DNA of 9,348 nt from Paenibacillaceae bacterium UBA6304 (GTDB taxonomy: Bacteria > Bacillota > Bacilli > Paenibacillales > Paenibacillaceae). This document shows, in pieces, positions 1-6,259 of this stretch. The position numbers were made by a program, and so were the translations under genes. The DNA is taken from NCBI GenBank assembly GCA_002439285.1, contig DJTQ01000181.1, positions 1 to 9,348 on the forward strand. The letters are read 5' to 3'. How positions within the stretch are numbered: position 1 is the stretch's first letter; each line of letters begins with the position of its first letter. Under the pieces are notes generated by a model. That model was not told where the DNA came from. It did not search any database and saw nothing but the letters and a program-made list of their open reading frames with translations.

Positions 1-155
1 TCCGGGCCCAAACCTTGGCTGAAGCGGAATCCATTATCCGCCAGAGTCTGGAGATCCCCGGACCCGTGCTGATGGAGTTCAACGTCAAAGAAGAGCAGAA
101 CGTATTTCCCATGGTTCCTCCGGGAGAAAGCAATGACCGGATGATTCTAGACTAA
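1..155 (+). CDS. ilvB: Acetolactate synthase large subunit, C-terminal end (partial)
   Basis: This is the last 50 codons of a gene that begins before the window; the frame opens at base 3 and stops at TAA 153-155. The tail contains GPVLMEFNV followed by ENVFPMVPPG-like residues (here EEQNVFPMVPPGES). This is the characteristic C-terminus of the thiamine-diphosphate-dependent catalytic subunit of acetohydroxyacid synthase, which condenses pyruvate with pyruvate or 2-oxobutyrate in branched-chain amino acid synthesis. The ThDP-binding core lies outside the window. No ilvN/ilvH or ilvC follows; a strong terminator comes eight bases after the stop, so this is the last gene of its transcript. The family call is fairly secure from the tail motif. 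Whether it is the biosynthetic or a catabolic copy cannot be decided here. Confidence 0.82.
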   Translation, partial: RAQTLAEAESIIRQSLEIPGPVLMEFNVKEEQNVFPMVPPGESNDRMILD

Positions 156-162
156 TTAAATA

Positions 163-208
163 AAAAAGCTGTCTTAGAAGCCACGTTTGGCTTTCAAGAC
201 AGCTTTTT
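163..208. terminator. Bidirectional rho-independent terminator
   Basis: A 13-base perfect stem pairs 163-175 (AAAAAGCTGTCTT) with 196-208 (AAGACAGCTTTTT). The intervening bases form a second small hairpin (AAGCCA 178-183 with TGGCTT 188-193). A T-rich run follows on the plus strand, and the A-rich run at 156-167 serves as the T tract on the minus strand. It sits between the convergent ilvB end and the minus-strand membrane protein gene ending at 218, so it can stop transcription from both sides. Confidence 0.9.
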
Positions 209-217
209 CTTTGTTCC

Positions 218-511
218 TTACAAGCTTTGGCCTTGCTTTCCGTCCTCGCTCCATTTGCTTTGCCATTCCCGATACTTAGCCCGGCGAACGGCATCCAGCG
301 AACGCTGCTTCTCCTCATTTACTCCCAGCAAGAAATGGAGATGAGCCCCGATCACGAGAAAGGCAAAGGCAGCCCATACCGCGCCGAACAGGGCTACCCA
401 GCCCGCACCGGGGTCAAAAGAAATCATCGGCAGCGCGTATACCAGCATCGCTAACGCCAAAATCAGATATACAACATGTTTAAATTTACTTCTTTTTTTC
501 ACGGTCTTCAT
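218..511 (-). CDS. Small two-helix membrane protein of unknown function
   Basis: This 97-residue protein is not assigned to a named family. It has a basic N-terminus (MKTVKKRSKFK), a hydrophobic helix at about residues 12-32, a short loop containing DPGAG, and a second helix at about 37-61. A charged, arginine- and lysine-rich cytoplasmic tail follows. Both ends are probably cytoplasmic by the positive-inside rule, making a helical hairpin. The ATG start is supported by AAGGAG (minus strand, 528-523) at a slightly long 11-base spacing. It lies 84 bases downstream of yheA on the same strand. No terminator is visible in between, so it could be the third gene of the yheB-yheA transcript, which would end at the terminator at 163-208. 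Its length, start and downstream terminator make it a credible real gene; the function is unknown. Confidence 0.72.
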   Translation of the reverse strand: MKTVKKRSKFKHVVYLILALAMLVYALPMISFDPGAGWVALFGAVWAAFAFLVIGAHLHFLLGVNEEKQRSLDAVRRAKYREWQSKWSEDGKQGQSL

Positions 512-595
512 ATGTTTCGCAGCTCCTTCATCTTCGAATCTATATTTCTATTCTATGAAGGCTGTCCGGAAAATATGAGACTAGTTTCTGTATTC

Positions 596-940
596 TTACA
601 TCTCATCTCCGTATAAGTGCTGCAAACTATCCGTGATGATCTTATTCACGTCCTGGATAATGACGCTGAGACGGCGTTCGGCTTCGAACAGCCGGCGGAT
701 GTTCAGGTTCATACTAAGCACCTCGAACAGATTCTCCATTTTCTCCATCTCTTCAGGTGCCGGCATTTCGCCGGTCATCATCTGCTGCTGCAGTTCATTC
801 TGGCGATTGCGGAAATTATCCAGCATCCGCTTGCTTTCGGGATCGGCGTCAACCAGCTTCATCGCCGCAGTAATTTCCGTCACTTCCTCACTCTCTTTAA
901 GTGCTCTGGCCAATTCGTTTGCTTTATCGTAAATATTCAA
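596..940 (-). CDS. yheA: YheA, YlbF/YmcA-family protein (UPF0342)
   Basis: The 114-residue, mainly helical, highly charged protein matches the UPF0342/YheA group of the YlbF/YmcA family. It has an N-terminal NIYDKANELARAL, a central DPESKRMLDNFRNRQNELQQQ segment and a C-terminal EAERRLSVIIQDVNKII. B. subtilis YheA has similar length and motifs. Family relatives YlbF and YmcA act in a complex influencing RNase Y and development; YheA itself has no firmly assigned role. I chose the TTG at 940-938 because a GGAGG (minus strand, 954-950) lies nine bases upstream of it. The in-frame ATG at 949 directly abuts that GGAGG with no spacer, so it is a poor start. Starting at TTG also places the N-terminus like YheA of Bacillus. 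It follows yheB by 24 bases, so the two are cotranscribed. The family is secure and the start is likely. Confidence 0.88.
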   Translation of the reverse strand: MNIYDKANELARALKESEEVTEITAAMKLVDADPESKRMLDNFRNRQNELQQQMMTGEMPAPEEMEKMENLFEVLSMNLNIRRLFEAERRLSVIIQDVNKIITDSLQHLYGDEM

Positions 941-949
941 TAGGATCAT

Positions 950-954
950 CCTCC
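950..954 (-). promoter_or_regulatory. Ribosome binding site that decides the yheA start
   Basis: The minus strand reads GGAGG at 954-950, immediately followed by an ATG (949-947) and then by ATC CTA TTG. With the ATG the spacing would be zero; with the TTG at 940 it is nine bases, which is normal. This favours the shorter protein beginning at TTG. Confidence 0.65.
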
Positions 955-964
955 AATAATTAAT

Positions 965-2128
965 TTAACCTACCCAAATCATTAATAGCGACTGGAACAA
1001 ACCGATAATTCCCCCAAGCAAAACCCCTAGCCAGGTAATGGCCCGGAACTCCTTGCCGGATACGCTCAAAATAACCTCTTCCAGCCGTTCAACCGGAAAT
1101 TTCTGCACTTGCTCCTGTACGAGCTTCGGCAATTGGATGGCCTTCATAGCCGTCGGAATCCCCTTAACGATGATGGCAAGCAGCCGTCCCGTAACGGAAG
1201 GGAGCGCCGCTTTTGCCTGAGCCTGCCAAGGGGCAACCAGCGAAGAAACTCGGATTGATTCCGCAACCGTAATCCACTTTTCCAGCGGCAGTTGCTTCGT
1301 TTTGTCCGACAACCACTCCGATGCCGACATTCCAGTTGCCAGTTCCAGTAGCTCTGATACCGGCTTCTCTCCGAACGTCTCCAGCTTGTTCTGGATCACG
1401 GATACGATTTTGCCTTTGGCTTCCTCGCTTTGCAGTGCCCGTACCAGCGCCGGTGTCAGCTTACGCACCATTTTGTCCTCGTCCATGAAAATCGCCGCCA
1501 TCGTACCGAGGAATCCGCCCGCCTTGTCAGCCATATTTCCGGCCATCTTGGACAGCATACGCTGCCCTTCGGCCGACAGAAGCTCTTCTTCCACCGCGCG
1601 CAGCACCGCTTCCGCAGCAGCGCCGCTCCAGCGCATCCGGTTCTCTTCATTCCAGCCAGGAACCAGCTCCTTCAGTAACCGGTCCCCCCAGCCGAGATCG
1701 TTCCAGAGCAGGCTAAGTCCCCGGTCCGCCACCGATCTGCCGGAATCGGCAAGCCGCACTTTGGCGTCTTCCCACCGTTCAGAACTCCAGACCATCAGTG
1801 CAGCCTCTTTCAACGTCATCTCGCTTGCGCCCAACCGGGCAAGCAGGTTCTCCAAATATTGCTCAGCCTGCTTTTGAAATGCCGGACGAGTTACCAGCTC
1901 CTGAAGTCCTTCCGCCGTTACTAAATAATCCGCCACGACATTCCCCAACGATTCCGCGATATCTTCCCGGCGTTTTGGAATCAGTCCCGGCGTAAACGGA
2001 ACATGAAATTTACCGATGAATATGGGGTTTCTGGGATGAAACAACATCTTTATCGCAAAATGATTCGTGACTCCGCCAACAAAGGCGGCCACAGTTACGC
2101 TGATCAGAACATAAAGCCAATCGGCCAC
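965..2128 (-). CDS. yheB: YheB, DUF445 family membrane protein
   Basis: This 387-residue protein belongs to the DUF445 family. Residues about 3-28 form a hydrophobic N-terminal segment, followed by the family signature TNHFAIKMLFHPRNPIFIGK and PFTPGLIPKRREDIAESLG. A long, charged, mostly helical middle domain (about 70-360) follows, and a C-terminal transmembrane helix (about 365-386) ends the protein. The length is close to B. subtilis YheB (about 377). The likely topology is a large soluble domain held between two membrane anchors; the biochemical function is unknown. The start is GTG (2128-2126), supported by AGGAGG at 2141-2136 with seven bases of spacing. It is the first gene of a minus-strand unit with yheA and lies divergent to the ATP-grasp operon, an association typical of this locus in spore formers. 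Family identity is clear. Confidence 0.92.
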   Translation of the reverse strand: MADWLYVLISVTVAAFVGGVTNHFAIKMLFHPRNPIFIGKFHVPFTPGLIPKRREDIAESLGNVVADYLVTAEGLQELVTRPAFQKQAEQYLENLLARLGASEMTLKEAALMVWSSERWEDAKVRLADSGRSVADRGLSLLWNDLGWGDRLLKELVPGWNEENRMRWSGAAAEAVLRAVEEELLSAEGQRMLSKMAGNMADKAGGFLGTMAAIFMDEDKMVRKLTPALVRALQSEEAKGKIVSVIQNKLETFGEKPVSELLELATGMSASEWLSDKTKQLPLEKWITVAESIRVSSLVAPWQAQAKAALPSVTGRLLAIIVKGIPTAMKAIQLPKLVQEQVQKFPVERLEEVILSVSGKEFRAITWLGVLLGGIIGLFQSLLMIWVG

Positions 2129-2141
2129 CTAATACCCTCCT

Positions 2142-2252
2142 TTAAACCCGGCTTAGCAAATTAATTTCAAAGTAAGTATATTCAGCTTCTCCCCCGATGA
2201 AATGGCCGGCATCAAAGAACGCCGTGACGCCATCAAATCGAAAATGGGTTAA
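2142..2252 (-). pseudogene. Possible decayed small ORF upstream of yheB
   Basis: A 36-codon open frame on the minus strand has protein-like composition (HFRFDGVTAFFDAGHF at the start, FEINLLSRV at the end). Its TAA (2144-2142) sits against the yheB ribosome binding site, as a coupled upstream gene would. It has no ATG, GTG or TTG start and is bounded upstream by TGA (2255-2253). A second open frame, 2310-2233, overlaps it in another phase, so one frameshift would join the two. I do not recognise a family. It could equally be chance openness in a short intergenic region. Confidence 0.2.
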
Positions 2253-2253
2253 T

Positions 2254-2282
2254 CACCAAGGTTTCTATGTCCTCATATGATG
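2254..2282 (+). promoter_or_regulatory. Candidate SigK-type promoter of the ATP-grasp operon
   Basis: The sequence CACC (2254-2257), a 16-base spacer and CATATGATG (2274-2282) fits the Bacillus SigK pattern (mACm, about 16 bases, CATAnnnTA) with one mismatch at the last base. The inferred transcript start would be near 2289, about 70 bases before the first start codon. A GGACA core on the minus strand (2272-2268) within the spacer resembles the core of SpoIIID sites. Late mother-cell expression would suit spore-coat genes. This is a by-eye match to a loose consensus. Confidence 0.35.
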
Positions 2283-2326
2283 CATTACATGCGCTTATGC
2301 AGAAGACCATTTTGCATCCAAGACAT

Positions 2327-2340
2327 CAAGCTTAAGCTTG
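2327..2340. repeat. 14-base perfect palindrome before the first RBS
   Basis: CAAGCTTAAGCTTG is a perfect inverted repeat ending two bases before the AAGGAG at 2342-2347 that serves the first ATP-grasp gene. In RNA it can only form a weak hairpin because the centre must loop out. As DNA it could bind a dimeric regulator. A competing inverted pair, TCCAAG (2317-2322) with CTTGGA (2337-2342), overlaps it and reaches into the ribosome binding site. Its role is unproven. Confidence 0.4.
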
Positions 2341-2356
2341 GAAGGAGATCCGCTTC

Positions 2357-3724
2357 ATGCCCTCCAAAAAATTAAAAATTCAGATCATGAGCCCAAATCT
2401 GCTGGAAAAAAACGACATCGTCCTCGGAGAACAACTGATCAAACAGTGGCGGATTCCTGTGAACTTTCCGCTACAGCTCGTCTTTGGCTCTTTACGGCAA
2501 ACCGTTCGGGTCGTGTCTCTGGCCAAATTCGACGGAATCCGGGTCAGCCAGGAGCTTGCCGAGAATATGGGCGTAGTGTCCCGATCCACATTGCGGCTCA
2601 CATTCCGCCCGCATTCGACCACTCTTCAGCTAGGACCTCTGGTCGGGGTACTGATCAGCCGGGACCTGCCGGAATCCTCGGAACGGCCCTTTGGACCGAT
2701 TAGCCAGTTCTGCAAGGAACTCGTCAACGCCTGCCAGCGTCAAGGAGTGTACGTTTATTTTTTTACGCCGGATCATATCGGTTCGAGTTCAAGCAAGTTG
2801 TCGGCGTGGGTCTACGGCGACGGATGGAAGCAGACCCAGGTGCCTGCCGCGGATGTATTCTACAACCGGCTAACTTCGCGAAAATTGGAGAACAAACCTA
2901 GCGTACAGCATTTCTTAAGAGAAGTAAAATCCCGGTACGGCAGCCACTTTTTCAACGAAAAGTTTCTCGACAAGACCGAAGTCTTCGACGCGCTGAATCG
3001 CGATATTACCGTATCGAGATATTTGCCGGAATCCCATCTCTTCCGTAACTTTCTTACACTCAAAACGATGTGCGCCAAACATCCCGTCATCTTTCTTAAA
3101 CCGATTAGAGGAAGTCTGGGAAAAGGCATCATTCGAGTCTCACGTCTGGAAGACGGTACTTACCAAACCTTAACCGCCCAGGTTGGAGGAACGCGACGTC
3201 AAGTTTATCCGAGTCTTGCGAAGCTGTTCTCCTCCCTTTCCGGCAAAATGAAAATGACGCGGTATCAAATTCAGCAGGGGTTAACCTTAATTCAGGCGGA
3301 TCGTAGGCCGGTGGATTTTCGCGCACTGGTGCAGAAGAACCGGGCGGGCAAATGGAATGTGACCTCCATCGTGGCCCGAACAGCAGGCAGCCAGCATTTT
3401 GTCTCCAACCTTGCCCGTGGCGGCTCGCTAAGCACCGTGAAAGAAGCTATCGGGCGAAGTGCGCTCCCGGCGGGCATTAAAGCCAAGGTGGCCATACGCC
3501 TGCGGAAAGCGGCGCTCGAAATCGCTCAAGGCGTCGATACCCAAATTCCCGTACATTTCGGTGAACTAGGCATCGATCTTGCCCTGGATTCAACTGGGCG
3601 AATCTGGCTGCTGGAAGTCAATTCCAAACCTTCAAAGAACGACAACACCCCGATCGGGGGCGGCAAAATCCGGCCTTCGGTCAAACAGGTGGTTGAATAC
3701 GCCCGCTATTTGTCCGGCTTTTGA
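2357..3724 (+). CDS. yheD: YheC/YheD-family endospore coat-associated ATP-grasp protein, long form 1
   Basis: This 455-residue protein has an extra N-terminal domain of about 95 residues (beta-rich, with IRVSQELAENMGV near 61-73), then LGPLVGVL (92-99), which marks the start of the ATP-grasp region. Visible catalytic elements are K248 in FLKP, the glycine loop GSLGKGI (252-258), DFR (320-322), VQKN (325-328), GELGIDLALD (402-411) and the metal-binding EVNSKP (420-425). ATP-grasp enzymes activate a carboxylate as acyl phosphate and couple it to an amine or thiol; the substrate of this family is unknown. B. subtilis YheD, of near-identical length (about 453), localises around the forespore. There is no signal peptide or membrane helix, so it should be cytoplasmic. 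ATG 2357 follows AAGGAG by nine bases. It is the first of six genes and its stop lies within the next gene's ribosome binding region. The symbol is based on length and architecture only. Confidence 0.9.
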   Translation: MPSKKLKIQIMSPNLLEKNDIVLGEQLIKQWRIPVNFPLQLVFGSLRQTVRVVSLAKFDGIRVSQELAENMGVVSRSTLRLTFRPHSTTLQLGPLVGVLISRDLPESSERPFGPISQFCKELVNACQRQGVYVYFFTPDHIGSSSSKLSAWVYGDGWKQTQVPAADVFYNRLTSRKLENKPSVQHFLREVKSRYGSHFFNEKFLDKTEVFDALNRDITVSRYLPESHLFRNFLTLKTMCAKHPVIFLKPIRGSLGKGIIRVSRLEDGTYQTLTAQVGGTRRQVYPSLAKLFSSLSGKMKMTRYQIQQGLTLIQADRRPVDFRALVQKNRAGKWNVTSIVARTAGSQHFVSNLARGGSLSTVKEAIGRSALPAGIKAKVAIRLRKAALEIAQGVDTQIPVHFGELGIDLALDSTGRIWLLEVNSKPSKNDNTPIGGGKIRPSVKQVVEYARYLSGF

Positions 3725-3735
3725 GGAGGAACACG

Positions 3736-4848
3736 ATGATCAACAAACATTCAAAAGGCGTGATGGGCATATTGGTTGCCGAAAGCGGCAATTCCATCCC
3801 ATTTGCAGAACCGGAATTTTGCCGCAAATTGTGCATCATCGGGAGCAGACAGGGATTGACGATTTATGTATTCTGCCCGTCTTTTCTGCGCATAGGTCGA
3901 GATGCCGTTCCCGGTTATTGCTACGAAAACGGTGAATGGCAACATCGTCTGTTCCCTCCGCCGGACATTGTATATGACCGCTGCTTCACCCACGACCAGC
4001 GGCGGCAACAGCGAAAAAGGCAGGCGCTGGAGCAATTGTCGAAGCATCATCCTTTCCTATATTTAACACGGGGATTAACCGGGAAATGGCGTGTGTATCA
4101 GGCACTTGGTAAATTTTCGAAAATCGCTCCCTATTTGCCCGAGACATCGCCTTATGAAAATTCCTCCCAATTGGCAGGGTGGCTCGAGAAACACAACGGC
4201 GAAGCTTTTCTGAAGCCCCAAAACGGAACACATGGCAAGCGGACCCTGCGCGTGAAGGCCTCAAGCATTCCGGACGGCCTGAAAGTTGTCGGCAGGGACG
4301 GACGCAATAACCTGTTGCGCCATACCTTCTCCAGCAGACAAGAGGGCTATGAATGGATCGACAGATTTACAAAAGACCGCTCCTTTTTGCTGCAGCCCTA
4401 TCTCGACCTCAGCACTTCTCAAGGCGAGCCGTATGATATCCGGGTGTTGATGCAGAAGAACGACAAAGGAGACTGGGAGCTAACAGGGATGGCGGCAAGA
4501 GTCGGACCGAAGCATGCCCTTACTTCCAATCTGCACGGCGGAGGCACGGCTCATAAGGCGCTGCCGCTTCTAAGCCGAGAGCTTGGAGCTGCCGCAGCCG
4601 AAGAGGCTATCTCCTTAATCCGAAAACTATCGATGATGATTCCCGGTTCGCTCGAATCCCATTTCGGCCGCTTGGCGGAACTTGGAATCGACTACGGGAT
4701 CGATCGGCAGGGAAATGTGTGGGTACTGGAGGTCAATTCCAAGCCAGGCCGCTCATCCTTTTTCCAAATCGGAGATCGTATCAGTGCCAGAAAATCGATC
4801 GAAAACCCGATCCTCTATGCGCGTCACTTGCTGCTGAGCAAACCTTGA
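3736..4848 (+). CDS. yheC: YheC/YheD-family ATP-grasp protein, short form 1
   Basis: This 370-residue protein lacks the extra N-terminal domain and begins almost directly with GVMGILVAES, the position equivalent to residue 95 of its upstream neighbour. It keeps K160 (FLKP), DIR (234-236), MQKND, ELGIDYGID (315-323) and EVNSKP (332-337). Its glycine loop reads GTHGKRT (164-170), lacking the second-last glycine found in the other copies, so nucleotide binding may be altered. The start is ATG 3736, preceded six bases away by AGGAGG (3724-3729). The same frame is open back to TTG 3721, but that codon lies upstream of the ribosome binding site. The gap to the previous stop is only 11 bases, indicating cotranslation. 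It is most like the last gene of the operon (shared YDRC/FDRC, TSNLHGGG). Length matches B. subtilis YheC (about 363); the symbol rests on that. Confidence 0.88.
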   Translation: MINKHSKGVMGILVAESGNSIPFAEPEFCRKLCIIGSRQGLTIYVFCPSFLRIGRDAVPGYCYENGEWQHRLFPPPDIVYDRCFTHDQRRQQRKRQALEQLSKHHPFLYLTRGLTGKWRVYQALGKFSKIAPYLPETSPYENSSQLAGWLEKHNGEAFLKPQNGTHGKRTLRVKASSIPDGLKVVGRDGRNNLLRHTFSSRQEGYEWIDRFTKDRSFLLQPYLDLSTSQGEPYDIRVLMQKNDKGDWELTGMAARVGPKHALTSNLHGGGTAHKALPLLSRELGAAAAEEAISLIRKLSMMIPGSLESHFGRLAELGIDYGIDRQGNVWVLEVNSKPGRSSFFQIGDRISARKSIENPILYARHLLLSKP

Positions 4849-4885
4849 ATGAGGCACGGAAGACTTTTTTAGGAGGATAAAATTC

Positions 4886-6259
4886 ATGAGTTTGACTTTT
4901 GGCAACGTCCATTTCACGCAGCAGCCCCAAAGGGTCGTCTACGTGTCCGGCTCTTTAATGAAAAATTTGAAGCTGTCGGGAAAAAAGTCGGTTCATCTCA
5001 GATTTGGCGGAGAACGCATCCCCGCCGAAATCAAACCCATCAACAAAGCGGGAAAGCATCTCTATCTCGGAAACGGCATCCGGAAAGAAATGAAAATTCC
5101 GAAAGCCGGCGGGATATATATACGCAGTTTGCAAGAAGGAGAGGTGCAAATCGGTCCGCTCATCGGCGTCCTTTCGGATGGACCGACCTCCTCCGTCACC
5201 AATCCGTTCGGCTCCCGGACCGGATTCATTAAACAATTGCTGAGACAAGGCAGCAGACAATTCTATATATTTGCTTTCACTCCTCGTGATATTCAATGGG
5301 AGAACGATACCGTCAACGGCTATTTTCTGAATGAAGCCGGCCGCTTCATCCGAAAGAAGGTGCCTCTGCCGGATGTCGTATACAATCGCCTTCCCAGCCG
5401 GCGGGCAGAAACGACCTCATCTATTGCCCAACTCCGGGAGCGGTTTATTCGGCGGAGAATCCCTTTTTTCAATTGGAGCTTCTTCAATAAATCCGATATT
5501 TATCGCATGCTCGAAAAAGACAGTCTGGTTAACCGGTATGTTCCCGAATCGATCATGAGCCCTACCGCCGAGCAAATCAAAGACTTGCTGGAACGCCATT
5601 CACTTATTTATTACAAGCCGAACAGCGGGAGTCTCGGAAATGGCATCTACCGGCTGTCCCGTATCCCCAAAAGCGGGTATTATGCGAGATACCGGAAGAG
5701 CAGCAGGAATGCGTTACTTCGCTTCAACTCCTTTAACAGCCTGATGCAGATGCTTCAAGCCAGACATGGCCGCGCATTACGGGGATATGTGGCCCAGCAG
5801 GGCATTCGGCTGATCGAAATCGACGGCTGCCCTATCGATTTCCGGTTCCATATGCATAAGAACGGAAGAAACCAATGGGTCGTCGTTGGGATCGGAGCCA
5901 AAAAGGCGGGGAAAGGCAGCGTGACCACCCACCTCAAGAACGGAGGGTCGCTGCTGACACCGGACCAGGCGTTAGCCCGATCGTTTGGTCCGAGAGCCGA
6001 CGAGGTGCTGAGAAATGCCAAGAACGTTGCGATCACCTTGGCCCAAGCCATCGAATCGCACCATCAGCATTTAATCGGTGAAATCGGCTTCGACATCGGT
6101 ATCGATATGGATGAGAAAATCTGGATGTTTGAGGCGAACGCCAAGCCGGGCCGTTCTATATTCAAGCATCCCTCGCTCCGAGCGGAGGGAAAAGCGTCTG
6201 TCGAACACATCCTGGAACATTGCCTGTACCTGAGTAAATTCCGGAGGAGGGAAGTCTGA
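4886..6259 (+). CDS. YheC/YheD-family ATP-grasp protein, long form 2
   Basis: This 457-residue protein is the second member with the extra N-terminal domain (about 1-88; basic, with VYVSGSLMKNLKL). IGPLIGVLSDG (89-99) begins the ATP-grasp portion. Catalytic features are K244 (YYKP), loop GSLGNGI (248-254), DFR (318-320), MHKNG in place of the usual VQKN, GEIGFDIGID (398-407) and EANAKP (416-421). It shares EANAKP and TTHLKNGGS with the next gene rather than with the first long copy, so it is not a recent duplicate of that one. There is no signal peptide. ATG 4886 has AGGAGG (4871-4876) nine bases upstream; the 37-base gap from the preceding stop holds no terminator. The stop TGA overlaps the next ATG by one base. 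Its role is inferred to be cytoplasmic amide-ligase-type chemistry during sporulation; the substrate is unknown. Confidence 0.9.
   Translation: MSLTFGNVHFTQQPQRVVYVSGSLMKNLKLSGKKSVHLRFGGERIPAEIKPINKAGKHLYLGNGIRKEMKIPKAGGIYIRSLQEGEVQIGPLIGVLSDGPTSSVTNPFGSRTGFIKQLLRQGSRQFYIFAFTPRDIQWENDTVNGYFLNEAGRFIRKKVPLPDVVYNRLPSRRAETTSSIAQLRERFIRRRIPFFNWSFFNKSDIYRMLEKDSLVNRYVPESIMSPTAEQIKDLLERHSLIYYKPNSGSLGNGIYRLSRIPKSGYYARYRKSSRNALLRFNSFNSLMQMLQARHGRALRGYVAQQGIRLIEIDGCPIDFRFHMHKNGRNQWVVVGIGAKKAGKGSVTTHLKNGGSLLTPDQALARSFGPRADEVLRNAKNVAITLAQAIESHHQHLIGEIGFDIGIDMDEKIWMFEANAKPGRSIFKHPSLRAEGKASVEHILEHCLYLSKFRRREV

Noticed and set aside
512..595. Terminator or promoter between yheA and the small membrane protein gene
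   Set aside because: No convincing hairpin with a T tract and no paired -35/-10 boxes on the minus strand; the gap holds nothing I can support beyond the AAGGAG at 528-523.
617..943. 108- and 99-codon plus-strand frames opposite yheA
   Set aside because: Both are antisense to a recognised YlbF-family gene, with biased composition and no ribosome binding site.
1302..1877. 191-codon plus-strand open frame inside yheB
   Set aside because: It is serine- and arginine-rich antisense to the clearly coding DUF445 gene, with no ribosome binding site or recognisable domain; a shadow of yheB codon usage.
2175..2203. SigA promoter for yheB on the minus strand (TATACT at 2180-2175)
   Set aside because: The -10 is good, but the hexamer at 17 bases upstream (ATTTCA) matches TTGACA at only three positions, so it is not strong enough to list.
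3721..3735. TTG at 3721 as the start of the second ATP-grasp gene
   Set aside because: It precedes and overlaps the AGGAGG at 3724-3729 that is correctly spaced for ATG 3736, and it would overlap the previous stop codon; the extra five residues are not family-like.
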